A stretch of DNA of 15,228 nucleotides, from positions 1 to 15,228 of the forward strand of contig JAAZOO010000181.1 of NCBI GenBank assembly GCA_012797715.1, in the 5' to 3' direction. Every line of letters starts with the position of its first letter. Position 1 is the first letter of the stretch. Positions 1 through 6,042 of this stretch are shown here, one piece after another. A program made the position numbers and the translations under genes. This DNA is from Geobacteraceae bacterium (GTDB taxonomy: Bacteria; Desulfobacterota; Desulfuromonadia; Geobacterales; Geobacteraceae). The notes under the pieces were generated by a model. The model was given only the letters and a program-made list of their open reading frames with translations. It was not told the origin of the DNA and did not search any database.

Positions 1-777
1 AATAATCACCCCAGTCATTGCCAAGACGAGATTGTTTCCGCGGGAGTACAGCGTCTGCATCCAAGCAACGGCACTGCTCGAACGGCATTCGTCCCGCAGG
101 TACTGCAGCTGCCTTTTCATTTCGTAGTCTTCGGAAGCCTGTATCCGGGTAAAATCCATCTTCTGCAGGATGAACAGCACACCCTTGCTGAAGGTTTCGA
201 AGCTCTGGTGACTCGCCTTTACCGATCTCTTCACCCGTTTTCCGATAGTCCTGCTGAAAAAGAAGGTGGGGGGAAACAGGCAGAACAGCAGCAGGAACAG
301 GGACCAGTTATAAAGGGCCAGCACGACGCTGAGGGCCGCACAGACGAGAAAAGCAGGGAGGACTTGGCCTATCAGGGCATTGCTCATCATGTCGAGACGC
401 CGGGTATCCTGAACAACAATGGAATGGAGCCGGCTCCGATCCACCGTGCCGTAGTAGGATCGGGAAAAGGCATAGAATTTCTTCAGAAGTTCCATGCGGA
501 ACAGTTGAATCGATTCCTTGGTTATCTTCAGGATGATGTACCTCACCAGCAGGGCCAGGCCGATATTCGCCGCATAGAGGAGGAAGACGGCGATTCCCAC
601 CAGTATCAGCAGTGACACCTTCCTGCCGGGGATGAGCACGTCAAATCCGTACCGGACAAGCAGGAGGATGGGAAAGAGCGCCGCCGATTGCGCAAGGGAT
701 CCCATAACGCCGAAAAAAAGCAGGTGGTAGGACCCCCTGTACAATCGACAGTAATATCGCCATGCCGGCCAGTTCAT
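1..777 (-). CDS. ABC exporter, membrane domain (partial, C-terminus beyond left edge)
   Basis: My own translation of the minus strand gives 259 open codons from ATG at 777 to the window edge. The protein starts MNWPAWRYYC and has hydrophobic stretches at about residues 19-43, 53-83 and 136-175, with another beginning near 247. Between them lie long charged helices. This is the layout of a type I (MsbA-like) ABC exporter membrane domain, whose nucleotide-binding half would follow to the left. The start is supported by GGTGGA six bases upstream; the frame stays open above it but overlaps the preceding GT2 gene. There is no C39 peptidase domain at the N-terminus, so leader cleavage is not built in. 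It is the sixth gene of the leftward run and probably exports that pathway's product. The cargo is unknown: a peptide, glycopeptide or glycolipid are all possible. Confidence 0.82.
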   Translation of the reverse strand, partial: MNWPAWRYYCRLYRGSYHLLFFGVMGSLAQSAALFPILLLVRYGFDVLIPGRKVSLLILVGIAVFLLYAANIGLALLVRYIILKITKESIQLFRMELLKKFYAFSRSYYGTVDRSRLHSIVVQDTRRLDMMSNALIGQVLPAFLVCAALSVVLALYNWSLFLLLFCLFPPTFFFSRTIGKRVKRSVKASHQSFETFSKGVLFILQKMDFTRIQASEDYEMKRQLQYLRDECRSSSAVAWMQTLYSRGNNLVLAMTGVII

Positions 778-826
778 GGAATATCCACCAAGGCTTCGAT
801 GCGTGGTTGTCCTGGGAACATCAGTA

Positions 827-1513
827 TCACCGGTTCGACTGTCCCAGGGCCCGGCGCCGATCCAGTGAGGCCTTCAGTATGCGGACATAGTCAGGCTGCG
901 CAGAGCGGTGGCGAACTGTCGTATTGTTGCCGTGCAGGCGCCTGCGCGTTACGACATCGGGAAGCATTCGATGCCTGAACCCTTTTTCCAGCGCCTTGGC
1001 ATACCAATCAATGAACTCGCCAACCTTCACATCGGTTGAGAACTCTCCAACCCGGAAAAAGGAGTCTCGCCTGATCAGCATTGTGCCTGCCACATACCCT
1101 GCGGACGGCGCGGCAGGGCAGAGAATCCCGGAGCGCTCTCTCTCCTCCATCTCCGGGGTGATAAACTGGACGACATGTCCGAAGACGGCATCCAGGGAAC
1201 CCTCTTCTTCAAGCGCAGCCATCTGCAGCTCCAGCTTGCGCGGTTCCCACAGATCATCGGAATCGAGAAAGGAAAAAAAGCTCCCCTGCGCCAGTTCAAC
1301 ACCCCTATTCCGGGCAGCACCGATACCCCCGTTCGGCTGATGAAAATAGCGAACCCTATCACCGAACCCCTGCGCAACCCGCGCGCTGCCGTCAGTCGAG
1401 CCGTCATCCACGACCAGGATTTCGGTTACGGCACGGGTCTGGGAGAAAACACTTTCAATGGCTTCCGCAAGATACTTCTCACCGTTGTATACAGGAATGA
1501 TGACACTGACCAT
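827..1513 (-). CDS. GT2 family glycosyltransferase (second of a tandem pair)
   Basis: The 228-residue protein is a GT-A fold family 2 glycosyltransferase, expected to move a sugar from a nucleotide-sugar donor onto an unidentified acceptor in the cytoplasm. It opens with VSVIIPVYNGEKYL, carries DDGSTDGS near residues 36-43 for nucleotide binding, and has a DSDDLWEP segment near 88-95 that holds the DxD metal site. Near the C-terminus is RRRLHGNNTT, the Arg/His-rich motif common in this subfamily. No membrane helices are visible, so it is a short soluble enzyme, not a polymerising synthase. It lies 24 bases below the first GT2 gene and 49 bases above the ABC exporter. It is clearly a paralogue of the first GT2 enzyme (same VYNGEKY, VVDDGSTDGSA and DDLWEP blocks), but the C-terminal acceptor half has diverged. 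Confidence 0.9.
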   Translation of the reverse strand: MVSVIIPVYNGEKYLAEAIESVFSQTRAVTEILVVDDGSTDGSARVAQGFGDRVRYFHQPNGGIGAARNRGVELAQGSFFSFLDSDDLWEPRKLELQMAALEEEGSLDAVFGHVVQFITPEMEERERSGILCPAAPSAGYVAGTMLIRRDSFFRVGEFSTDVKVGEFIDWYAKALEKGFRHRMLPDVVTRRRLHGNNTTVRHRSAQPDYVRILKASLDRRRALGQSNR

Positions 1514-1537
1514 GGCATGTACCCCACACTTCTTCCG

Positions 1538-2239
1538 CTATTTCTCATCCTTGCGCATCTGACGCAGCATAGTCTGTCTGGCTATCCTGAGATACTCCCG
1601 ATGGAGGGCATCCACCTGAAAAGACTGGTTAGTATTATGAATGCGATGAAGCAAGAGGACATGGGGAAGCATCGCCATGGAAACGCCGAGATCTTTTGCC
1701 CGAAAAAACCATTCCACATCGCTGGCCGTTCCGAACTCCGGATTAAACGGACCTATCGTGCCGAAAAGCGTCTTCCGGGCAACCAGTGTCCCCGGAAGGT
1801 ACCCGGCCTGACTTTCGCGCAAGTGCTCCTCACGCAACCAAGACGGCCGCTCCACTCCAGGCTGGAGAAAAATCCTCTGTCTTGCAAGGACATAGCTTAC
1901 GTGCGGATTCCGTTGCAAATAGTCTATTTGTATCCTCAGCTTGCTCGGCTCCCACAGGTCATCCTGATCGAGGAAAGCGATAAAGTTCCCAAGGGCGGAC
2001 GATATCCCGACATTACGGGCGACCGCCACCCCTTGATTCCTCTGATGCAGATACCGTACGCTCTTGTATGATGTTACGACTTCGGCGCTCCCATCAGTGG
2101 AACCATCATCCACCACGATGATCTCAAAGGAGCGATACTCCTGGGCAAGGACACTTTCCAGTGTTTCATTGATATATTTCTCTCCGTTGTACACGGGTAT
2201 CACAACAGTAACTTCCGGTTTTTCCATGCCGCCTTTCAC
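1538..2239 (-). CDS. GT2 family glycosyltransferase (first of a tandem pair)
   Basis: The 233-residue protein is a family 2 GT-A glycosyltransferase. It shows VTVVIPVYNGEKYI at the N-terminus, VVDDGSTDGSAEV around residues 42-54, the DQDDLW metal-binding segment near 93-98, WFFRAKDLG, and a late HRIHNTNQS motif. It probably transfers one sugar to a small or peptide acceptor; donor and acceptor cannot be read from sequence. The longest start is GTG at 2239, whose TG overlaps the stop of the GT4 gene and suggests translational coupling. A second candidate is ATG at 2227 (MEKPEVTVV), with AGGCGG just upstream, and it would shorten the protein by four residues. No transmembrane segment is present. 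Confidence 0.9.
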   Translation of the reverse strand: MKGGMEKPEVTVVIPVYNGEKYINETLESVLAQEYRSFEIIVVDDGSTDGSAEVVTSYKSVRYLHQRNQGVAVARNVGISSALGNFIAFLDQDDLWEPSKLRIQIDYLQRNPHVSYVLARQRIFLQPGVERPSWLREEHLRESQAGYLPGTLVARKTLFGTIGPFNPEFGTASDVEWFFRAKDLGVSMAMLPHVLLLHRIHNTNQSFQVDALHREYLRIARQTMLRQMRKDEK

Positions 2240-3354
2240 TTTCCCGCTTCTTCTCGTTGCAGCAACCGGTAAACGGCGTCATAGCTGGCAGATAATTTCT
2301 GCATGCTGAATCTCTCCCGGGCCCGTATCCGGGCCTTCTGCCCCATGGTCATGGAAACATCCGGATTTTCCAGTAAATACCGCAGTGCTTCCGCAAGGGA
2401 GTCTACGGTATCCTTTTCCACGAGCAAGCCAGTCACACCGTCCTGCACAACTTCCGGAAGCCCCCCGACACGGGTTGCAACAACCGGGCGGCCCATCTGC
2501 GCTGCCTGGAGGGCAACAAGACCGAAAGGTTCCTCCCACCGCGAGGGCATAATCACGATCGTCGATGAATTGATAAGGCACGGCACCCTGTCCGGGTGAA
2601 CCCATCCGCAAAACGCCACCTTTTCTGCAAGCTGCATCTCTGAAACGGCATCTTCCAGTTCAGCCCTGTGGGGACCGTCGCCGGCGATTATCAGTCGGGC
2701 ACGGGGAAATTGCTTCGTCAACAGACGGAATGCGGCCACGGCTGTATCAAATCCCTTTTCCCCTGTCAATCGGCCGACACAGAGGAGACGCGGGTGCGTA
2801 AAATCAAGGTGCGCCGGTTCAATATCCGGCATTTCCAGAGCATTATGGATTATGGATGTCTTCTCGGAAATATCCGGCTGCAAAAGAGTTACTTTTTTCT
2901 GAATCGCGGCGGACACCCCTATGACACGATCGGCAAGGCGCAAGATTTCCCCGGCAAGCGTGTTTTGCAAAGAATCCAAGGGCGGCAACTCATGAACGGT
3001 TACAAGTGTTGCCGAGGGAAAAGCGGAAACCGTTTGCCTGTGAAAAAAAACACTGGGGTAGCAGGTATTGAGATGCACCAGATCCGGTTTTACTTGTTTC
3101 TTCAGCGCGGCTATCTTCTGCGTGATACCGCGTATGTGAACCAGGTCGCGATCGGCAAGAGCAGTCCGGAAATGAAAGCGATACACAGGAATTCCGTAAT
3201 ATTCCGACTCATCGGGAAGATCAGTAGTGCCGTGTGACGTTACCACCACGAAATCATGGCCTTTTTCGCGCATTGCGGGAATATAGTGCGAGGTCAGCAC
3301 CTCCACCCCCCCAATGTTTGGGAAAAAGAATTCTGTCCAATACAGAATCTTCAT
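2236..3354 (-). CDS. GT4 family glycosyltransferase (GT-B fold)
   Basis: The 372-residue protein has the two-domain GT-B layout. The N-terminal acceptor domain begins MKILYWTEFFFPNIGGVEV, including the GG motif. The C-terminal donor domain begins near LLCVGRLTGEKGFDTAV and contains IIAGDGPHRAEL, the F-CGWV segment and RWEEPFGLVALQAAQMG. This is a retaining glycosyltransferase using a nucleotide sugar, probably at the cytoplasmic face. The usual EX7E motif reads EX7Q (E of EPFG, then Q in ALQ), so the second acidic residue, which normally contacts the donor sugar nucleotide, is replaced. Its ATG overlaps the stop of the HprK-like gene in an ATGA junction, and its own stop overlaps the next start. 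Together these point to one coupled operon. The acceptor is unknown. Confidence 0.92.
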   Translation of the reverse strand: MKILYWTEFFFPNIGGVEVLTSHYIPAMREKGHDFVVVTSHGTTDLPDESEYYGIPVYRFHFRTALADRDLVHIRGITQKIAALKKQVKPDLVHLNTCYPSVFFHRQTVSAFPSATLVTVHELPPLDSLQNTLAGEILRLADRVIGVSAAIQKKVTLLQPDISEKTSIIHNALEMPDIEPAHLDFTHPRLLCVGRLTGEKGFDTAVAAFRLLTKQFPRARLIIAGDGPHRAELEDAVSEMQLAEKVAFCGWVHPDRVPCLINSSTIVIMPSRWEEPFGLVALQAAQMGRPVVATRVGGLPEVVQDGVTGLLVEKDTVDSLAEALRYLLENPDVSMTMGQKARIRARERFSMQKLSASYDAVYRLLQREEAGK

Positions 3355-4445
3355 GAACCGAGCAATGCCTGCTCAATCAGATGGGGAACAGGAGAGGGAT
3401 CCGAACCGAGTTCAAGAAGATAACAGGGGACTCTTCGTGTAAATTCGGCAAGAAATCTGAATGTTTCGCCCCCTGTACCCGGAAGCTGGAAAAGCGTGCT
3501 CGGCGCAAGCGCCTTGAGACCGACGGATCGGGAAACAGGCTTCAACCGTGAATCAGGCCTCCCAGAGATACACGGGACAACAATCGCCCTGACGGGAAAA
3601 CTCGTGCGTATCGTATAGGGGTAGCGGTCATGCAGAAAAAAAAGCGCCTTTTCGGTATTGATTTTTTCCTTATTTGAGACCAGCGGGAGCATAAAACCGA
3701 GCCGTTTCAGATTATCGGAATGAACCTTCCCTGTACAGTACAGACTGTAGACAACAGGAGCATCGTCCACCTTCAGGAGTACATAATCATCCCCTGCATA
3801 GTGAAACCCCCTATGAAGACACTGTAATGCCGTTGTCGACTTTCCCGTTCCCCCTCTGCCCGCCAGCAGGACGCCGCCATTGGAAACACCGACGGCACCG
3901 CCGTGAACAAGCTGGAACCCCCTTTTCATTGTCCAAGCATTGAAAATCCTCAAGAGGGGTGCGCCATTTTCATAGGAGGGAATATCGCGCGCATCGTGAA
4001 TCCAATAGAGTGCCCTTTTCGTTTCAAAATCAATGAAGCTGAGAATTCCGGAATCCATCTGGACAATCGTTCGGAAGCGGTCGTTGTTATACCCCCGGAT
4101 CTCTCCCTTCGGACCATAGCAGTCCCTCCCCCAGGGGGGAGGCGGCATCTTCACACCGGAAGAGGTGCTATCCCACAGAAATACCGTCAACTCCGGACAT
4201 CCGTATGGGTCGGCGGATACGTGGGCCAGGGCGGGTGTAATGCTCGGAACCAGAGCAGGACCTGCAAAACAAAGCCTGACCGCACAACCTCCTATCAGGT
4301 AGGTATGCTCAATAGAGCCGCCACAAGCATCTGCGGCTCTCTGAAATGACTCAAAGACAAGACGGAAAAAAACCGACGCGTCGTCATTCCGGTGTACCAC
4401 AGGCCCGTTGAAGCCGAAACCTCCCTGAACAGACTGATGACGCAT
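3351..4445 (-). CDS. HPr kinase-like (HprK-related) protein
   Basis: The 364-residue protein has a roughly 150-residue N-terminal domain that I do not recognise, then an HprK/PEP-carboxykinase-like ATPase domain. Visible landmarks are LVHGGAVGV (His181), the Walker A loop GRGGTGKSTT at 196-205, and GFHYAGDDYVLL around 213-224. That last motif matches the acidic ADD motif of HPr kinase. The LEIRG signature of true HprK/phosphorylase is not visible, so it should not be called the carbon-catabolite regulator. Related kinases sit next to PqqD-like proteins in HPr-rel-A loci and in some lasso peptide clusters, where they phosphorylate the peptide. The start is ATG at 4445 behind AGGAAGG; the upstream gene's TAG stop is part of that ribosome site. 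The substrate here is unproven, but a Ser/Thr of a pathway peptide is the best guess. Confidence 0.85.
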   Translation of the reverse strand: MRHQSVQGGFGFNGPVVHRNDDASVFFRLVFESFQRAADACGGSIEHTYLIGGCAVRLCFAGPALVPSITPALAHVSADPYGCPELTVFLWDSTSSGVKMPPPPWGRDCYGPKGEIRGYNNDRFRTIVQMDSGILSFIDFETKRALYWIHDARDIPSYENGAPLLRIFNAWTMKRGFQLVHGGAVGVSNGGVLLAGRGGTGKSTTALQCLHRGFHYAGDDYVLLKVDDAPVVYSLYCTGKVHSDNLKRLGFMLPLVSNKEKINTEKALFFLHDRYPYTIRTSFPVRAIVVPCISGRPDSRLKPVSRSVGLKALAPSTLFQLPGTGGETFRFLAEFTRRVPCYLLELGSDPSPVPHLIEQALLGS

Positions 4446-4451
4446 GCCTTC

Positions 4452-4907
4452 CTACCCAGCCTCCGCTTTTTTGGGCCAGCCGGTTTCATCAACATCATGA
4501 ATCGGATCCAGCAGGAGGAGATCCTGCATATCGGTGTATTTTGACAGAACGGGGTTCGCGAAAGCGGGCTTCTCGCCACTTTTTCCGTTACCGGCCAGCG
4601 ATGCTTCCCTGCACCGGGAAGAGGATTCAGAGGCATCGGAAACAATGATATTCTCCGCCAGCAATGCCTCCACAAGACGGGTTACTCCCATTGAAATAGC
4701 ATCGGGATCCCCAAGGTACATGCCCTTGACAGCGGAAACGGTTTCATGCAGAGAAGCCCCTTTTTCCAAAAAGCTCCATATATCTGAGCCGATCTTGTCC
4801 AGACTGTAGTAGTTCCCACTGTCAAGATTGACAATCACCACCTCATCATCAAAAGATTCCAGGATTACTTTCGGAGAGTTGATCCGAAAACGCATGGCAG
4901 TGTTCAT
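4452..4907 (-). CDS. PqqD-like peptide-binding protein with C-terminal tail
   Basis: The 151-residue protein has an N-terminal PqqD-like (RRE-type) domain at about residues 8-90. It follows the family pattern of a beta-rich start (VILESFDDEVVIVNLDSGNYYSL), then DKIGSDIWSFLEKG, then a helix ending VEALLAENIIV. PqqD-like domains bind the leader of a ribosomally made peptide and hand it to modifying enzymes. Family members usually end near residue 90. This one continues through a Ser/Gly/charged linker (91-115) into a tail at 116-151 with Tyr124, Asp126, four consecutive Leu at 130-133, then DPIHDVDETGWP at 134-145. The start is ATG at 4907 behind a near-perfect AAGGAGG. It is first in the leftward run and directly precedes the HprK-like gene. 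Confidence 0.85.
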   Translation of the reverse strand: MNTAMRFRINSPKVILESFDDEVVIVNLDSGNYYSLDKIGSDIWSFLEKGASLHETVSAVKGMYLGDPDAISMGVTRLVEALLAENIIVSDASESSSRCREASLAGNGKSGEKPAFANPVLSKYTDMQDLLLLDPIHDVDETGWPKKAEAG

Positions 4908-4911
4908 AGTT

Positions 4912-4918
4912 CCTCCTT
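4912..4918 (-). promoter_or_regulatory. Strong ribosome binding site of the PqqD-like gene
   Basis: On the minus strand AAGGAGG stands four bases before the ATG at 4907. It is the strongest Shine-Dalgarno sequence I noticed in the left block. It fixes this start in preference to the in-frame ATG four codons later. Confidence 0.75.
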
Positions 4919-5004
4919 ACCGGCGTGCATATTCGTCAGGACCTCATACAGTTGGGCAGGAAATCGCGTCCGCTGCCGCCTTCCATACCGTACAAACGCG
5001 CCAC

Positions 5005-5033
5005 ATCCTAACAGAAACGATTCCTTCACGCAA
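5005..5033 (-). promoter_or_regulatory. Predicted sigma-70 promoter of the leftward PqqD/HprK/glycosyltransferase run
   Basis: The minus strand reads TTGCGT (5033-5028), 17 bases, then TAGGAT (5010-5005). A TG one base before the -10 makes it an extended -10 element. The -35 matches consensus at three of six positions and the -10 at four of six. A transcript starting near 4998 would have a leader of about 90 bases before the PqqD-like gene. The -35 begins inside the T-run of the preceding terminator. Read by eye only. Confidence 0.5.
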
Positions 5034-5061
5034 AAAAAACATGCTCTATCCCCACGGGAGC
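5032..5061 (-). terminator. Probable Rho-independent terminator after ccsA
   Basis: About 20 bases past the ccsA stop, the minus strand can fold GCTCCC against GGG-(ATA bulge)-GAGC. The stem is followed by ATG and eight consecutive T (5039-5032). The T-run is convincing, while the stem is short and bulged. A second small GC-rich hairpin (GGCCT/AGGCC) lies just upstream. It would separate resB-ccsA from the leftward accessory run. Confidence 0.45.
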
Positions 5062-5081
5062 GCAGGCCTTTCCCCAGGCCC

Positions 5082-6026
5082 TTACCCTCCCCCATAGCTG
5101 TGCAGACCGGGGAGGAGAAGGTTCACTCCGAGGTAGCAGAAAACCGTGGCGCAGAAACCAACGATGGAAAGTATCGCGGCCCGCCTGCCGGCCCACCCCC
5201 GCGTCAGTCTGGCATGGAGGAATGCGGCGTAGATGAACCAAACTATCAGGGACCAGGTCTCCTTGGGGTCCCAGCTCCAGTAGGAGCCCCAGGCGTAGTT
5301 GGCCCAGACGGCGCCGGTAATGATCCCCAGGGTCAGAAGCGGAAACCCGATCAGAATGGCCTGGTAATTGATTTTATCCAGCACTTCAGGGGGTGGGGAA
5401 AGGGAAAGAATCCCGCCCGCCGTATCAGTGTCGCCACTGCTGCCGTCACGGGTGCTCCTCCGGGACTTTACAAGATACATGACCGAGACAGCGGCCCCCA
5501 CCGCGAATCCCGCATACCCCAGGAAGCAGGTTACCACATGGTAGAAGAGCCAGTCGCTCTGCAATGCGGGGACCAGCGCCTGGATACCGGCCGGGATGGA
5601 AAAATTTCCAAGCGTTTCGCTTCCCATGAGCGACCCCGCGGAACGCACCAGGGGGGCGCCGTACTGGGCAAAGGCCATGGAAAGGAAAGCCACGGGCAGG
5701 ACGAAAGCACCTACGGATCGATACCTGTACCTGACCTCGAACAGCCCGTAGAAGAGCACTACCGTCCAGGCGAAAAAAACTATCGACTCATAGAGGTTGG
5801 ACAGGGGAACATGACCATACCCCATCTCATAGGACGCCCTCCAGCGCAGGCCGATGGCCGCCGTATGGAGAACAAAGCCGGAAAAGGCAAGGACGTCGGC
5901 AAGAATGCCCACCGGCCGTTTTCCGGTGACCAGATGGACTAGGTACGACACCATGGCAAGAAAATAGCAAAGCGTCGTTACGCTAAAAAAAGTGACCGAC
6001 AGCATGCCGGACTCTGTTCCGAACAT
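5082..6026 (-). CDS. ccsA: Cytochrome c biogenesis protein CcsA (ResC/CcsA family)
   Basis: CcsA is the multi-pass membrane half of the System II haem lyase. It carries haem across the inner membrane and, with ResB, ligates it to the CxxCH motifs of exported apocytochromes c. The 314-residue protein has about eight hydrophobic segments. It carries the WWD haem-handling motif at 241-258 (WANYAWGSYWSWDPKETW) and candidate haem-ligand histidines at 163 (FYHVV), 271 (HAR) and 309 (HSY). I chose ATG at 6026 because GGAGGT stands seven bases upstream. A longer reading from 6104 would overlap the end of resB by 62 bases and add 26 polar residues unlike the family start. It follows resB after a 16-base gap. 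Thiol-reducing partners (CcdA, ResA) are not in the window. Confidence 0.94.
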   Translation of the reverse strand: MFGTESGMLSVTFFSVTTLCYFLAMVSYLVHLVTGKRPVGILADVLAFSGFVLHTAAIGLRWRASYEMGYGHVPLSNLYESIVFFAWTVVLFYGLFEVRYRYRSVGAFVLPVAFLSMAFAQYGAPLVRSAGSLMGSETLGNFSIPAGIQALVPALQSDWLFYHVVTCFLGYAGFAVGAAVSVMYLVKSRRSTRDGSSGDTDTAGGILSLSPPPEVLDKINYQAILIGFPLLTLGIITGAVWANYAWGSYWSWDPKETWSLIVWFIYAAFLHARLTRGWAGRRAAILSIVGFCATVFCYLGVNLLLPGLHSYGGG

Positions 6027-6033
6027 CCGGTGA

Positions 6034-6039
6034 ACCTCC
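6034..6039 (-). promoter_or_regulatory. Ribosome binding site that decides the ccsA start
   Basis: GGAGGT on the minus strand lies seven bases before ATG at 6026, within the short gap after the resB stop at 6043. It favours the 314-residue form over the longer in-frame reading from 6104. Confidence 0.7.
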
Positions 6040-6042
6040 AAA

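Noticed and set aside
1175..2071. A 298-codon plus-strand ORF across the two GT2 genes.
   Set aside because: It lies antisense to two clear glycosyltransferases and has no recognisable domain; it is a by-product of the opposite strand's codon use.
4936..4986. A 16-codon minus-strand ORF in the predicted leader of the PqqD-like gene (MEGGSGRDFLP...).
   Set aside because: No convincing ribosome site, very short, and no recognisable precursor or attenuator pattern such as runs of one amino-acid codon.
4904..5095. A 63-codon minus-strand ORF directly before the PqqD-like gene, overlapping its start; considered as a RiPP precursor.
   Set aside because: It starts inside the end of ccsA and runs through the probable terminator and the predicted promoter. 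Its last codons are the PqqD-like gene's ribosome site read as protein. It shows no leader/core pattern.
5100..5942. A 280-codon plus-strand ORF opposite ccsA.
   Set aside because: It is low-complexity (rich in Gly, Pro, Glu and Arg) and fully antisense to a well-supported CcsA.
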